A DNA stretch of 64,000 nucleotides from Flavobacterium sp. xlx-214. GTDB taxonomy: Bacteria; Bacteroidota; Bacteroidia; Flavobacteriales; Flavobacteriaceae. Positions within the stretch are counted from its first letter, which is position 1, and the number at the start of each line of letters is the position of its first letter. Position numbers and translations under genes: made by a program. Below are positions 18,569 to 27,720 of this stretch, piece by piece. Where the stretch lies: positions 2,046,001-2,110,000 of the forward strand of contig NZ_CP059431.1 in assembly GCF_013874595.1 (NCBI RefSeq). The letters run 5' to 3'. The notes below the pieces were generated by a model, which was given only the letters and a program-made list of their open reading frames with translations, was not told the origin of the DNA and did not search any database.

Positions 18569-19291
18569 ATGGAAACGATAAATGACATAACACAAGATTT
18601 TGGAACATTGTATTATCCTAAATCTGCTTTGGTGTTTTATGAAACTAAAGGACAAATAAAAGACGTATATGTGGAGCATTTTGATATAGATAAGAATGGT
18701 AATCCTATCAACGCTCATCCTTTAACCGTACGAGAAGCAAAAGCTTTGACAAAGGCACTGCGTATTGAAAACGAAATAGATAAAGCTTTTCTAAAATCAA
18801 GTGGAATTTTGCCAACAAACATTTTATACATTAACCCAAGCAGTGAAAAAGGCACGGTAATTTGGTACACCAAAGCACAGCAAAAGAAGTTGTTTTTTGT
18901 AGATGCACTGGAAATATCAAACGGCGAAGCTTGTGTACCACCAATGGTTTGGAAAGCAACAAAAAACACCCTCAACATTTTTGCCCTTATGAGTGAAAGA
19001 AGACCTAACGATAAAACCAAACTGTATCATGCTCCATTTTTTAATGTGTATGAAGATGGAAAAGTCTGCATGGGAACCGTAAGTATTGATATAAAGAAAT
19101 CTGCTTCGGTTGAAGAATTTATTCATGCTTGGGAAGACTATTTTTTTAATAGTTATTTCAGTCATTCATTATGCGAAAACGTAACCAAAACAAATATTGA
19201 AAGTCTTTGGAAAGACCTTGTTGATACTGCTAAACCTTTTCCAAAATCCATTTTAAAAGAAAATGATAAAACCCTTAAAAATTTATTGTAA
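18569..19291 (+). CDS. PRTRC system protein B
   Basis: 240 residues. It carries PKSALVFYETKGQIKDVYVEHF, LPTNILYINPSSEKGTVIWYTKAQQKKLFF and a C-terminal YFFNSYFSHSLCENVTKTNIESLW, in the order expected of PRTRC B, a protein distantly related to E2/JAB-pathway companions of ThiF proteins. Its stop codon overlaps the start of the ThiF gene (TAATG), showing strict translational coupling. Confidence 0.65.
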   Translation: METINDITQDFGTLYYPKSALVFYETKGQIKDVYVEHFDIDKNGNPINAHPLTVREAKALTKALRIENEIDKAFLKSSGILPTNILYINPSSEKGTVIWYTKAQQKKLFFVDALEISNGEACVPPMVWKATKNTLNIFALMSERRPNDKTKLYHAPFFNVYEDGKVCMGTVSIDIKKSASVEEFIHAWEDYFFNSYFSHSLCENVTKTNIESLWKDLVDTAKPFPKSILKENDKTLKNLL

Positions 19292-20106
19292 TGAATACAG
19301 ATAAAACCAAAGTACATTTTACGGATAATTCTTTTTTGAATCCACCAAACCCTATTGAAGTAAATATAATAGGAGCGGGGGGAACAGGTTCAAAAGTACT
19401 TACTGCTTTAATGGAAATGAGCCATAGTTTACAAGAATTAGGTCATCCAGGATTGCTAGTGCGTTTGTGGGATGATGATGTTATTACAAACGCCAATTTG
19501 GGTAGACAGCGTTTTGCACCAAGTGAAATAGGCTTGTTTAAATCAGTAGCTTTGATAAACCGAGTGAATCGATTTATGGGAACTAATTGGAAAGCAGAGA
19601 TACAAAAATTTGAGAAAGACTGTTTGGGTAAATTACCTCCTAATGCAAACGCAACAATAACCATTACATGTGTAGACAATGTGAAAGCAAGGTTTGATGT
19701 TGCTGAAATTTTAGAAGAGCTAAATAATCAAAGAAATTATGGTAGAGATAAACCAAAATATTGGTTGGATTTTGGTAATAGCCAATATACAGGTCAAGTA
19801 TTATTATCAACTATCGGGGAAATTAAGCAACCTAAATCAGAAAAATATCAAACGGTTGCAAGTTTGCCTTTTGTTACCGAGGAATTTGAAGAATTGTTAA
19901 AAGAGTCAGAGAAAATAGATTATACGCCAAGTTGTAGTTTGGCTGAAGCATTGGAAAAACAAGATTTGTACATTAATGGAACATTGGCTCAAATAGGTTG
20001 TTCATTGTTGTGGAATATGTTTCGCAATGGAATGACTGAAACCAGAGGTTTTTTTATTAATCTCAAAAATTGTAGAATGCAACCTATTAAAGTGGAGGAA
20101 GCATAA
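19291..20106 (+). CDS. PRTRC system ThiF family protein
   Basis: 271 residues with the Rossmann nucleotide site NIIGAGGTGSKVLTAL (about 24-39) and the E1-type motif DDVITNANLGRQRF, in which Asn and Arg contact ATP. Later CVDNVKARF and a Cys-containing segment TPSCSLAEAL occur. E1/ThiF proteins adenylate the C-terminus of a small protein; by analogy the partner could be PRTRC C. It is the last gene of the operon. No ParB or PRTRC D gene is present nearby, so the cassette is incomplete relative to the classic set. Confidence 0.8.
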   Translation: MNTDKTKVHFTDNSFLNPPNPIEVNIIGAGGTGSKVLTALMEMSHSLQELGHPGLLVRLWDDDVITNANLGRQRFAPSEIGLFKSVALINRVNRFMGTNWKAEIQKFEKDCLGKLPPNANATITITCVDNVKARFDVAEILEELNNQRNYGRDKPKYWLDFGNSQYTGQVLLSTIGEIKQPKSEKYQTVASLPFVTEEFEELLKESEKIDYTPSCSLAEALEKQDLYINGTLAQIGCSLLWNMFRNGMTETRGFFINLKNCRMQPIKVEEA

Positions 20107-20110
20107 AAAT

Positions 20111-20159
20111 GAGGCAAAAATGCAATTCCTTCCTGTGGTCGGAAACGCATTTTTGCCTC
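20111..20159. repeat. Inverted repeat A after the PRTRC operon
   Basis: Perfect 13-bp arms GAGGCAAAAATGC/GCATTTTTGCCTC enclose a 23-base loop in which TTCC/GGAA can pair as well. No T-run follows. Confidence 0.7.
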
Positions 20160-20168
20160 AGATAAGGT

Positions 20169-20215
20169 GTAACTATTTTGACAAAGGATAAATCCTATTT
20201 TGTCAAAGAAGTTAC
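20169..20215. repeat. Inverted repeat B, nested
   Basis: GTAACT pairs with AGTTAC at the outside, TTTTGACAAA with TTTTGTCAAA inside, and GGAT with ATCC at the tip. The near-complete dyad of 47 bp is stronger than a terminator needs and could be a protein-binding or processing site. Confidence 0.7.
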
Positions 20216-20227
20216 TAGAATTTGTGC

Positions 20228-20250
20228 GGGATATTCGGTATCCCTTTTTT
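20228..20250 (+). terminator. Terminator of the PRTRC operon
   Basis: GGGATA and TATCCC pair across a 5-base loop, followed by six T, on the strand of the PRTRC genes. Confidence 0.75.
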
Positions 20251-20257
20251 ACTACTC

Positions 20258-20294
20258 CTACTTTCTTTCAAGAGTTAAACGGGAAAGAAAGTAG
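20258..20294. repeat. Inverted repeat C
   Basis: Perfect 12-bp arms CTACTTTCTTTC/GAAAGAAAGTAG with a 13-base loop, 24 bp from the stop of the convergent T9SS gene. It may act as the weak end of that minus-strand unit. Confidence 0.6.
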
Positions 20295-20318
20295 CAAAGA
20301 AAGCAATTACTATTGTAT

Positions 20319-22343
20319 TTAGAGTTTAACAACTTTAACTGTTGCGCTACTACCTTGTTGGGTGGTTACTTTAATAAAATACGTACCTGCGGTTACACCG
20401 TGTAGGTTTATTTGGTTGTTGCTGTTAAATAAACCTTTTTGTAGTTGTTGCCCTAATACATTGTATACCTCATAGCTTTGCAAGGTTTCTTGGGTTTCTA
20501 TATTTATGATATCATTGGTTGGGTTGGGGTAAACCTTAAGGTTAAGTTTGGTAAAATCTTGGGTACTTGCTCCAGAGCCACACGCACTTGCAGCTAATTT
20601 GGCCACAAAGAAATCTGCTTGCCCAGTGCTTACTAAAGGGGTAATGCCCAGTGTGTTGTTCATAAATAAATTCGCCTGAAAAGTACCAGCAGTTATATAG
20701 TTACCATCGTTATCAGTAGCTACGGCAGTCATTCTTTGGTTGCCACCCGAGTCGCCATAAATATCGTGTACTGCTATTACATTACCTGTTTGTTTGTTAA
20801 ATCGTACTAAAATGGGGTCAGGTTGAAAACCTGTTAATGGACGTACTATTTCTATGGCATCCCAAAATTCATTGGCTCCTTGTGCACCAAAAGCAACCTC
20901 GTTTCCGTTTAACGCAATGCCTTTTCCTTGTCTTGGACCTGGAGGGGGAGCACCTGGACTACTTGCTGAAGTTGCCTGTACCCACTGTACGGTACCGCTG
21001 CTGTTAAGTTTAACTATCATTGGTATGGTATAATCTGCACCAGGTGTAAATAAATAGGGTTGTACGTTTGTATTGGTAGGGTCGTAGAACTTTACATTTT
21101 GATCATTAGAATCGATCCATAAATTACCACCAATATAAATATCCGAATTTGTATCTGTTTTTAAAGAATTAAAACGGTTATTTGCTAACTGATTGTATAA
21201 AGGGTTAGAATAAAGTTCTCTACGCCATACTTCGTTACCATTACTGCCGTTTAGTGCTAAAATAAACGATTTGTTTACGGTAGCTTTGCTATTATATACA
21301 ATTTGCCCAGAATTCTGTACTTCGCCTGCTAAATAATACCTGTTTAAAGTTTTATCATAGGCAAAACGAGTTTTACCATTTTCAATTACCGATGTATCGC
21401 TAATGGGCAATACCATACTGTTAACATAGTTTAAATTGGTATTGTATTGTACCAAAAGATACTGAAAGTGATACGTCCACGTACTTGGATCATACACATA
21501 TTGCGATGGTACAGTTACCTGATTATCTAAATGCGTACCGTTTAATAAACCTACAATAAAGTGTAATTTATTCTGGCTGTCCATCACAAGGTCTAATATT
21601 TGTGCTTCCCGATTTGTTGAACTGACCGTTCCCTGCAATGCTTTTTTACCTTGAAACACACCATTGCTGTCATATTTAACCAAATAAATACGCTTATGTG
21701 CGTCTGGATTAGCAGGTAGCGGCATAATATCGTCTGCGGGATTAGGGCTAAAATGAATATTATAATTGCTGTCACTGGTTATGTAAGCCCCTACATATAC
21801 ATTATTGTTACTATCTAATACTAAATTATAAGCTCGGTCATCATGTTCACCACCAATTGCTTGGCTCCAACGTATGGTACCATCGCAGGTGGTTGAGAAT
21901 AAAAAGATATCATTACCTCCCATTGATGAATTATAAACAGTTACTGTTTGTCCGTTTAATTGTGGGCTTTGGTTGCCTATCATGGTACCTATAAAATAAT
22001 AGTTGCCATCGGTACCTACTTTTACATCGTAAATTTGTTCTTCGTCTGTTCCACCTATACTACCACCGCCTTTCATAGCCCATTTCCAGTTGTAGGTTTG
22101 GGCTTGTGAGAAGAAAGAGGAAAGAAAAAAGAGAATAGATAGAATTTGCAAATTTAGAAATTTGGAAATTTGGAAAGTAAGTATTTTGTTTATTGAGACT
22201 CCTACGGAGTGACAAACTGGATGAGATACTGACCCGAGTTTGTCGAAAACTTTATGTTGGCATCTCGACAGGCTCGATGTGACGGTATTTACTTTATACT
22301 TCTGTACGGGATGACATGTTGTGGTGTGTAGTTTATTTTTCAT
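20319..22343 (-). CDS. T9SS-exported beta-propeller protein
   Basis: 674 residues. The body is built of repeats such as FLFSTTCDGTIRWSQAIGG and YLVKYDSNGVFQG, an SBBP-like propeller. The last 75 residues (LKVYPNPTNDIINIE to FIKVTTQQGSSATVKVVKL) are a type A sorting domain for type IX secretion, so the protein should reach the cell surface or medium. The signal peptide (ILSILFFLSSFFSQAQ) lies unusually deep, at about residues 68-83, because roughly 45 codons of a repeat-like sequence separate it from the only ATG. It reads in the same direction as the tra operon and the neighbouring 1628-aa gene. Confidence 0.8.
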   Translation of the reverse strand: MKNKLHTTTCHPVQKYKVNTVTSSLSRCQHKVFDKLGSVSHPVCHSVGVSINKILTFQISKFLNLQILSILFFLSSFFSQAQTYNWKWAMKGGGSIGGTDEEQIYDVKVGTDGNYYFIGTMIGNQSPQLNGQTVTVYNSSMGGNDIFLFSTTCDGTIRWSQAIGGEHDDRAYNLVLDSNNNVYVGAYITSDSNYNIHFSPNPADDIMPLPANPDAHKRIYLVKYDSNGVFQGKKALQGTVSSTNREAQILDLVMDSQNKLHFIVGLLNGTHLDNQVTVPSQYVYDPSTWTYHFQYLLVQYNTNLNYVNSMVLPISDTSVIENGKTRFAYDKTLNRYYLAGEVQNSGQIVYNSKATVNKSFILALNGSNGNEVWRRELYSNPLYNQLANNRFNSLKTDTNSDIYIGGNLWIDSNDQNVKFYDPTNTNVQPYLFTPGADYTIPMIVKLNSSGTVQWVQATSASSPGAPPPGPRQGKGIALNGNEVAFGAQGANEFWDAIEIVRPLTGFQPDPILVRFNKQTGNVIAVHDIYGDSGGNQRMTAVATDNDGNYITAGTFQANLFMNNTLGITPLVSTGQADFFVAKLAASACGSGASTQDFTKLNLKVYPNPTNDIINIETQETLQSYEVYNVLGQQLQKGLFNSNNQINLHGVTAGTYFIKVTTQQGSSATVKVVKL
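22195..22325. repeat. Dispersed-repeat-like insertion in a signal-peptide coding region
   Basis: The segment contains several short pieces common in dispersed repeats of flavobacterial genomes (GAGACTCCTACGGAGTGAC, TCTCGACAGGCTCGATGTGA, TTTGTCGAAAAC). It is GC-richer than its flanks and has internal short dyads such as CTCCTACGGAG. It was inserted without breaking the reading frame of the 674-aa T9SS protein. No second copy is seen in this window. Confidence 0.45.
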
Positions 22344-22410
22344 AATTTTTGGTTTTAGGTTGTTGTTAAGTTGTTGGTTATTATAAAAATAGTGAAAATA
22401 AATGAAAATA

Positions 22411-22441
22411 ACTCCAACAGTGTCTTAAACACTGTTGGAGT
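22411..22441. terminator. Hairpin between the two T9SS genes
   Basis: A perfect 13-bp stem ACTCCAACAGTGT/ACACTGTTGGAGT with a 5-base loop. A short T-rich stretch follows on the minus strand, so it can end or attenuate the 1628-aa transcript before the 674-aa gene. Confidence 0.65.
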
Positions 22442-22480
22442 TTGCTTATAGCTTACTGCTTAAAGCTTACAACTATAAGG

Positions 22481-25400
22481 TTATTTTTTAATTAATTTTT
22501 GTGTGGCAATAAGCTGTCCATCGGCTTGTAGGCTTATTACATAAGTGCCCGGTGCCAAATGGCTTACGTTAAAGGTAACTTCACCTTTAGTACCGTTTAC
22601 TTTTTGTTGGTAACGTTGTATACCTGTTAAATCATAAACGGTAATGCTTTGTGCATTTTGGTACTCAGCACCAATAGTATAGCTTACCACTGTGGTTTCA
22701 ATTGCAGGGTTTGGTGCTGCTTCTAAGGTAGGTGCTTGTACTACCGCTGGTTTGCCCCAATAAACTTCGCCTAATTGAACAGTTACTGTATCTGCACAAT
22801 TTGTACCTGTTATTACAAATATATCGTTTGCACCAGGGGTAAACGTACCGTTAACGTAAAAGTACACCATAAAGGTATTAGTACCTGGGTTTAATATATG
22901 TGTAGCAGGTGAAAAAGTACCGTATCCGTAAAAACTACTTAAGCTTATTGCTTGTGGAACCGATAAAGGATTTACTATGGTTACATAATACATAAAGCCT
23001 CCTTGTACTGTTTCTGCCAATTTAAAACTTACTTTAAATTTACATGGATTTGGTGGGCAGTTTTTAATATCAGGTACAATATTAGGTATGTTGCTGCCAA
23101 AAGTACAGCCCATTTGGGTTAAGAACAATTGGTAAGTACCACCTGCTATTATTGGTTGGTTAGGTACCATACCACCACCACTTTGCGAGGTTGTACCGTT
23201 TATTTGCCATTCATAATTTTGGTACATACCTAAAGGTCCTAATAAATACGAATCTTTACAAACCGTGTAACAGCCACTTGGTACTATCCATAAAGCACGT
23301 TCTGGGTTGTGCGGTGCTTGTATATAACCAGTAGCACTACAGCCAGTAGTTTCTGTATAGGTAACGCTATATGCCCCACCGTGTGTTACATAAATGGTTT
23401 GCCCTGTTGCACCGTTACTCCAGTTATAAGTACCCGTAGTTGGGCCGCTTGCTGTTAACTGTAACGTGTACGGATTGCAACTGTATACGCTGTAACTTAC
23501 ACTTGGTGCTGTTACCTGTGGGTGTACGGTTACTGTTGCAGTAAAGCTACCTGTACAAGTAGGGTCGCTGGTTAAACGGGTTTCAAAGGTGTAATTATAG
23601 GTACCAGGTGTTAAACTGTTCAGGTTTAAAACCATATTAGCGTTGCCACTTACCCAGTTGTTGTACCCTGCTGGTAAGCCACTACCTGTCCATCTATGTT
23701 GTAAGGCAGGGCTTGGGTCGGTTGTTATGCCGTAAAGTATACCGCTGTCTCCGTAACACAAGCTGGTAGTGCCGCTAATGCTGGCAAAAGGTGGTTGGCG
23801 CAATACATAACTGCGTGCAAATCCTGCCATTATATAGCTTTTACAGCCGTTACCATCTACCAATACCGGCCAGTAACTGCCGCTTTGGGTTGGTAAATAG
23901 CTGCTGCCTGTACCTACCTGTACGTTGTCTTTCATCCATATTAAACCACTTAAAGTACTGGTTCCACCCGCTGGATTATACGTTAAAGGCACTGTACTGC
24001 CTACACAGAAATCGGCAGGATTAGGGCTGATAGTTCCCGGATTAAAGTTAGCTTTGTTAATTTTTACAGTCACATTATTAGATTCATAAGAACAACCATA
24101 AGGGGTCTCTATTCTTAGCTTAATAGGGTAATCACCGGCATCCTGAAACTGGATTTGTGTAACAGGCCCGTTGGCTATATACCAAGTGTTGTTAAAGCCC
24201 CACCAGTACTCATACGCAGGGTTGTAACCTGGTACGTTTAAAGTAATTGCCTCGTCTGCACAATAAATAAGTGGTGTAAGCGCAAAATTAGGGTTTGGTA
24301 TTGGGTCTAAGGTTACTGGTATGGTAACTTGGCAATCAGGGTACCCTGGTGAGCTTAACGTTAAGGTATAGCTGTACGTGCCCGGTGCCATATTGGTAAC
24401 AGTAAAGCTTTGCCCTGTTGTATTTGCAGGAACACCTGGCCCCGCATAGGTATAGGTAATAGGCACGTTACCATGTATGCGCGAATTGTTTAACAGCGTT
24501 ATGTTGTACGTATTATTGGCATTACAGGTAATGGCAGTTTTTAGTATAGGTTCGTAGTATTTCTCTATTTCTACACTTCTTATTACTACACAACCGTTGT
24601 AGTTTAAATATACCGTAGCAATATGTACCCCAGGTACCGTAGTAGTAAATACGGCATTAGGCGTATTTATGGTAAGGGGATCTATAGTAAGATGCTGGCT
24701 ACCCTGCCATGTAATAACCGGACTGCCGGTATAGGTAACATTGGCATTTATTCTTGTGCAGTTGGTAGGATCCCAGTTACCGTTAATGGTTATAGTAGGC
24801 GTAGGTGTAATGGTACAGCCGGTGCTACCGCCACAATTTTCTACCACCACTACTTTTTGCGATTGTACCAAGCAGGTGTTTAAATCGCTCACTTCTACAT
24901 AATACTCGCCACCTGGGTTTGGTCCCGTTATGCTGTATGAAGATAAATTTCCTATAGACATTGGATTACCAACCTTATACCATGCAAAAGTGGTAGAGGC
25001 TGTAATACCTGTTGATACGGTGGCATTTAACGTAATAGGCGCGTAGCTGCTTGGGCAAACTACAAAAGCATAACCAGGTGTAATGCTAACTTTTGTTAAA
25101 GGATATACCGTAACTGTTTGCGATGCATTGGCACTGTAGTTACACAAGCCTTGTAAATAAACTGTAATGGTTTGTGAAACATTACCGCTGGTATTGTTTA
25201 CAAAGGCATTAGGTATGTTAGCCGATACATTGGTACCGCTACCTGTTACAGTATAAGGGCCTACTGGTGTAGCACCGTTAAAACTTACCTTTATTTGCTG
25301 CCCGCTTGGTAATGAAACAGAGCTTGATATATTTAAAGTGATATTTGTATTACCAGGGCAAATGCCTGCTAATGGTGCCAGCGTAAGTACGGGTTGTGGT

Positions 25401-27367
25401 ATTAAATTTATAGTGAACGTTTTAGTTTCTGTTTTACCACATTTGGTCACTTTTACCGTTAAAATACCTGTTGCAGAGCTGCTTATTTCATTAAAACCAA
25501 CAGTAACAGTAGCGCTGTTAATACCATTAATAATACTACCAAAATTGGTGTTACCTGTAGTACTGCTTGCAATACTCCATTCAATATGATCTGGTGTAAA
25601 ACCAGGTGTGCTTACTGAAAATGTTGTCGTACTACTTGGGCAAAATTGGGTTAAACCACTGTTGTTTATAATAACTGGATTGTTTACAATTTGTGTTACA
25701 GCAAAAGATACAGGATCTGAACTGCATATTTTACCATTTTTAACAGCTTGTTTTACCACACTAACACTACCAGAGCCTGTAAAAATTGCGGTTACTTGTT
25801 GCCCGGTATTGTTACCCGAAATAGTACCACCAGTGGCACTCCAAACATATATAAAACCAGCTTCGTTTTCACTTAAGGTGTATACATAAGGTGTATTAGG
25901 GCACACGTTAACCGTACCACTAATGGTACCTGTTAATACCGGTTTTGCTATAACATCTACTACTACAGGATCTGTAATACATCCGTTGTAATCTCCTGTT
26001 ACAATATAAGACCCTGGATTAGGGAAGTTATAATTAGTGCTACTGCTATAAGCAGAGTGAACTACTGTACCACCTAACAATATTTGCCACTGTACAGCTA
26101 CACCGTTGTGGGTACTGAATGTTTTGCTTGTATTTGGACAAATGGTTAATTCAGGGTCGGTTATAATCTGCGGACGTTCTTCTACCGAAAATTTCATTTC
26201 AGCATATCCTTCACATTTACCAAAATCAATAAGCGTGTTGCGGTAACGCACACTTAGGGTATAGGTTCCTGGGTTACTTCCATCTACTACAATTTCATTG
26301 CGGAATTCTGTTTTCACCAACATTGGGTGATTAGGATCTCCGTCAATCATCCATTCAAATTCGGTTGTTGGCCATTGCGGTAAGATATATCTGCCTTGAG
26401 CATTTTGGCAAACTACTTCAGGTCCTTTAATTTTAGCATTTCGTAATATAACAGGTATTTTAACTGTTGTCCAGAAAGGACAAGAACAATTAGAGCGATA
26501 ACTAACGTAACCAAAACCATCTGAAGGGTCTACTTGGTTCCATTCTACTTCAATCCATGTTCCGTTATTAGCCACAATATCTCCGCCAATAACTTTCCAC
26601 TCGCCACCACAACCATCGTTTACGCTGTAGGTTTCACGGCTGTTTTCACAGGTAATGCTTGCACAGGTAATTTCAAAAGCTTTTGCATCTTTTACGTATA
26701 TATCCATTTCGTATACCGAAGCACAATTACAACTGTTGGTAACTGTTAGTTTTACAGTATAAGCTCCTTCGGTTGTGTATGTATGCGTAGGTTCAAAGGT
26801 GCTAGAAGTGGTTCCATCGCCAAAGTCCCATAAGTAATTAACAATAGCTGTTCCGTTATTTTCTGTAGAAAGATTATCAAAAGAAATCGGCATATTGGTA
26901 CAAAACTCTTTTTGCCAAGGGTCAAGACCATCAATTTGGAATGCTGCTTTAGGGCTTATAATTTTTTCTACACAAATAGTCAGCGATTCTACCGTATTAT
27001 TGGTATAGGTTATTGTTAATGTAATAGCACCACTACCACTGGCACCCCATGTTATGGCTGCACCAGTATTGCTGCTACTTTGAACGGTGCCTCCTGGGGC
27101 ATTCCAAGCAACATTTTGTACATTGTTGGCTGTAAAACTATAATTTACTGTAGTGCCTTCACAAAAACGTAAACAGGCACCTGCTTCAATGTACTCGATA
27201 AGGTTCACATAGTCTCGTTCTCCTTTGTCGTCGTACTCAATACAACCTACTTCCTGATCCCAGGTAAGTACAGGATTGTTTGCAGTTTGGGCCTTTAATC
27301 CTAAAGACCACAGGAGCATTAGTATAATGCCCAATGCCCTAATGGGCGGTCTGGTAATGTTTTTCAT
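22481..27367 (-). CDS. Giant T9SS-exported PKD/Ig-repeat protein
   Basis: 1628 residues with an N-terminal signal (IRALGIILMLLWSLGLKAQ). A PKD domain lies at about 145-230 (YLWDFGDGTTSS with THTYTTEGAYTVKLTVTNSC). About ten further Ig/PKD-like units follow, each with phrases such as VCPNTPYVYTLSE or FCPSSTTTFSVS, and a type A T9SS sorting domain ends APNPAIETTVVSY to LIATQKLIKK. Such proteins are surface adhesins or matrix components. It is cargo downstream of the tra operon rather than part of the transfer machine. Its region is visibly richer in G+C than the tra genes. The upstream 250 bp carries one copy of the 26-bp element found near the ICE regulators. Confidence 0.85.
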   Translation of the reverse strand: MKNITRPPIRALGIILMLLWSLGLKAQTANNPVLTWDQEVGCIEYDDKGERDYVNLIEYIEAGACLRFCEGTTVNYSFTANNVQNVAWNAPGGTVQSSSNTGAAITWGASGSGAITLTITYTNNTVESLTICVEKIISPKAAFQIDGLDPWQKEFCTNMPISFDNLSTENNGTAIVNYLWDFGDGTTSSTFEPTHTYTTEGAYTVKLTVTNSCNCASVYEMDIYVKDAKAFEITCASITCENSRETYSVNDGCGGEWKVIGGDIVANNGTWIEVEWNQVDPSDGFGYVSYRSNCSCPFWTTVKIPVILRNAKIKGPEVVCQNAQGRYILPQWPTTEFEWMIDGDPNHPMLVKTEFRNEIVVDGSNPGTYTLSVRYRNTLIDFGKCEGYAEMKFSVEERPQIITDPELTICPNTSKTFSTHNGVAVQWQILLGGTVVHSAYSSSTNYNFPNPGSYIVTGDYNGCITDPVVVDVIAKPVLTGTISGTVNVCPNTPYVYTLSENEAGFIYVWSATGGTISGNNTGQQVTAIFTGSGSVSVVKQAVKNGKICSSDPVSFAVTQIVNNPVIINNSGLTQFCPSSTTTFSVSTPGFTPDHIEWSIASSTTGNTNFGSIINGINSATVTVGFNEISSSATGILTVKVTKCGKTETKTFTINLIPQPVLTLAPLAGICPGNTNITLNISSSVSLPSGQQIKVSFNGATPVGPYTVTGSGTNVSANIPNAFVNNTSGNVSQTITVYLQGLCNYSANASQTVTVYPLTKVSITPGYAFVVCPSSYAPITLNATVSTGITASTTFAWYKVGNPMSIGNLSSYSITGPNPGGEYYVEVSDLNTCLVQSQKVVVVENCGGSTGCTITPTPTITINGNWDPTNCTRINANVTYTGSPVITWQGSQHLTIDPLTINTPNAVFTTTVPGVHIATVYLNYNGCVVIRSVEIEKYYEPILKTAITCNANNTYNITLLNNSRIHGNVPITYTYAGPGVPANTTGQSFTVTNMAPGTYSYTLTLSSPGYPDCQVTIPVTLDPIPNPNFALTPLIYCADEAITLNVPGYNPAYEYWWGFNNTWYIANGPVTQIQFQDAGDYPIKLRIETPYGCSYESNNVTVKINKANFNPGTISPNPADFCVGSTVPLTYNPAGGTSTLSGLIWMKDNVQVGTGSSYLPTQSGSYWPVLVDGNGCKSYIMAGFARSYVLRQPPFASISGTTSLCYGDSGILYGITTDPSPALQHRWTGSGLPAGYNNWVSGNANMVLNLNSLTPGTYNYTFETRLTSDPTCTGSFTATVTVHPQVTAPSVSYSVYSCNPYTLQLTASGPTTGTYNWSNGATGQTIYVTHGGAYSVTYTETTGCSATGYIQAPHNPERALWIVPSGCYTVCKDSYLLGPLGMYQNYEWQINGTTSQSGGGMVPNQPIIAGGTYQLFLTQMGCTFGSNIPNIVPDIKNCPPNPCKFKVSFKLAETVQGGFMYYVTIVNPLSVPQAISLSSFYGYGTFSPATHILNPGTNTFMVYFYVNGTFTPGANDIFVITGTNCADTVTVQLGEVYWGKPAVVQAPTLEAAPNPAIETTVVSYTIGAEYQNAQSITVYDLTGIQRYQQKVNGTKGEVTFNVSHLAPGTYVISLQADGQLIATQKLIKK

Positions 27368-27499
27368 ACATTTAAAATTTAAATTAATAAAATTTATTGA
27401 TAGTATGCTACCGATACCTAAACCGATAGTTTAAAGGTTAGTAATTGATTTTTTGTTATCTTATTTCCCTATCATTATATAGAGTATAGATTTTGTTGT

Positions 27500-27575
27500 A
27501 AGTTTTTTTTTTAAAAAAAACTTGAATATTAGTTAAAAATTAAGGTTAGATGTTAATTAAAGTGAACTTTAATTA
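27500..27575. other. AT-rich dyads upstream of the giant T9SS gene
   Basis: This part of the 351-bp gap 27368-27718 contains an AT-rich self-complementary stretch at 27500-27523 and a 9-bp inverted repeat (TAATTAAAG, 4-base spacer, CTTTAATTA) at 27554-27575. Both could be regulator sites for the minus-strand gene. No ORF is supported in the gap. Confidence 0.4.
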
Positions 27576-27615
27576 GTTATTTTACTAAATTAAGTAAACG
27601 TTAACAAATGATTGC

Positions 27616-27641
27616 TGTAGCAACGCTACCCAAAAAGTTAA
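27616..27641 (-). promoter_or_regulatory. 26-bp regulatory element, copy C
   Basis: On the minus strand it reads TTAAC, TTTTT, GGGTAG, CGTT, GCTACA. This is the same order and spacing as copies at 44252, 52547 and 56192. It points toward the 1628-aa T9SS gene, 249 bp from its start. The core GTAGC-GTT-GCTAC is a dyad. Confidence 0.6.
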
Positions 27642-27683
27642 AGTTTGAGTATGATTTTGGAAAACAGAAAGTGTTTGAATTGT

Positions 27684-27720
27684 AAAAAGTAAGGCTTTTT
27701 TAAAACAGCCTTACTTTTTT
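27684..27720. terminator. Bidirectional terminator at the end of the tra operon
   Basis: A 12-bp stem AAAAAGTAAGGC/GCCTTACTTTTT has A/T runs on both sides. It overlaps the traQ stop codon and separates the transfer operon from the T9SS cargo. Confidence 0.75.
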
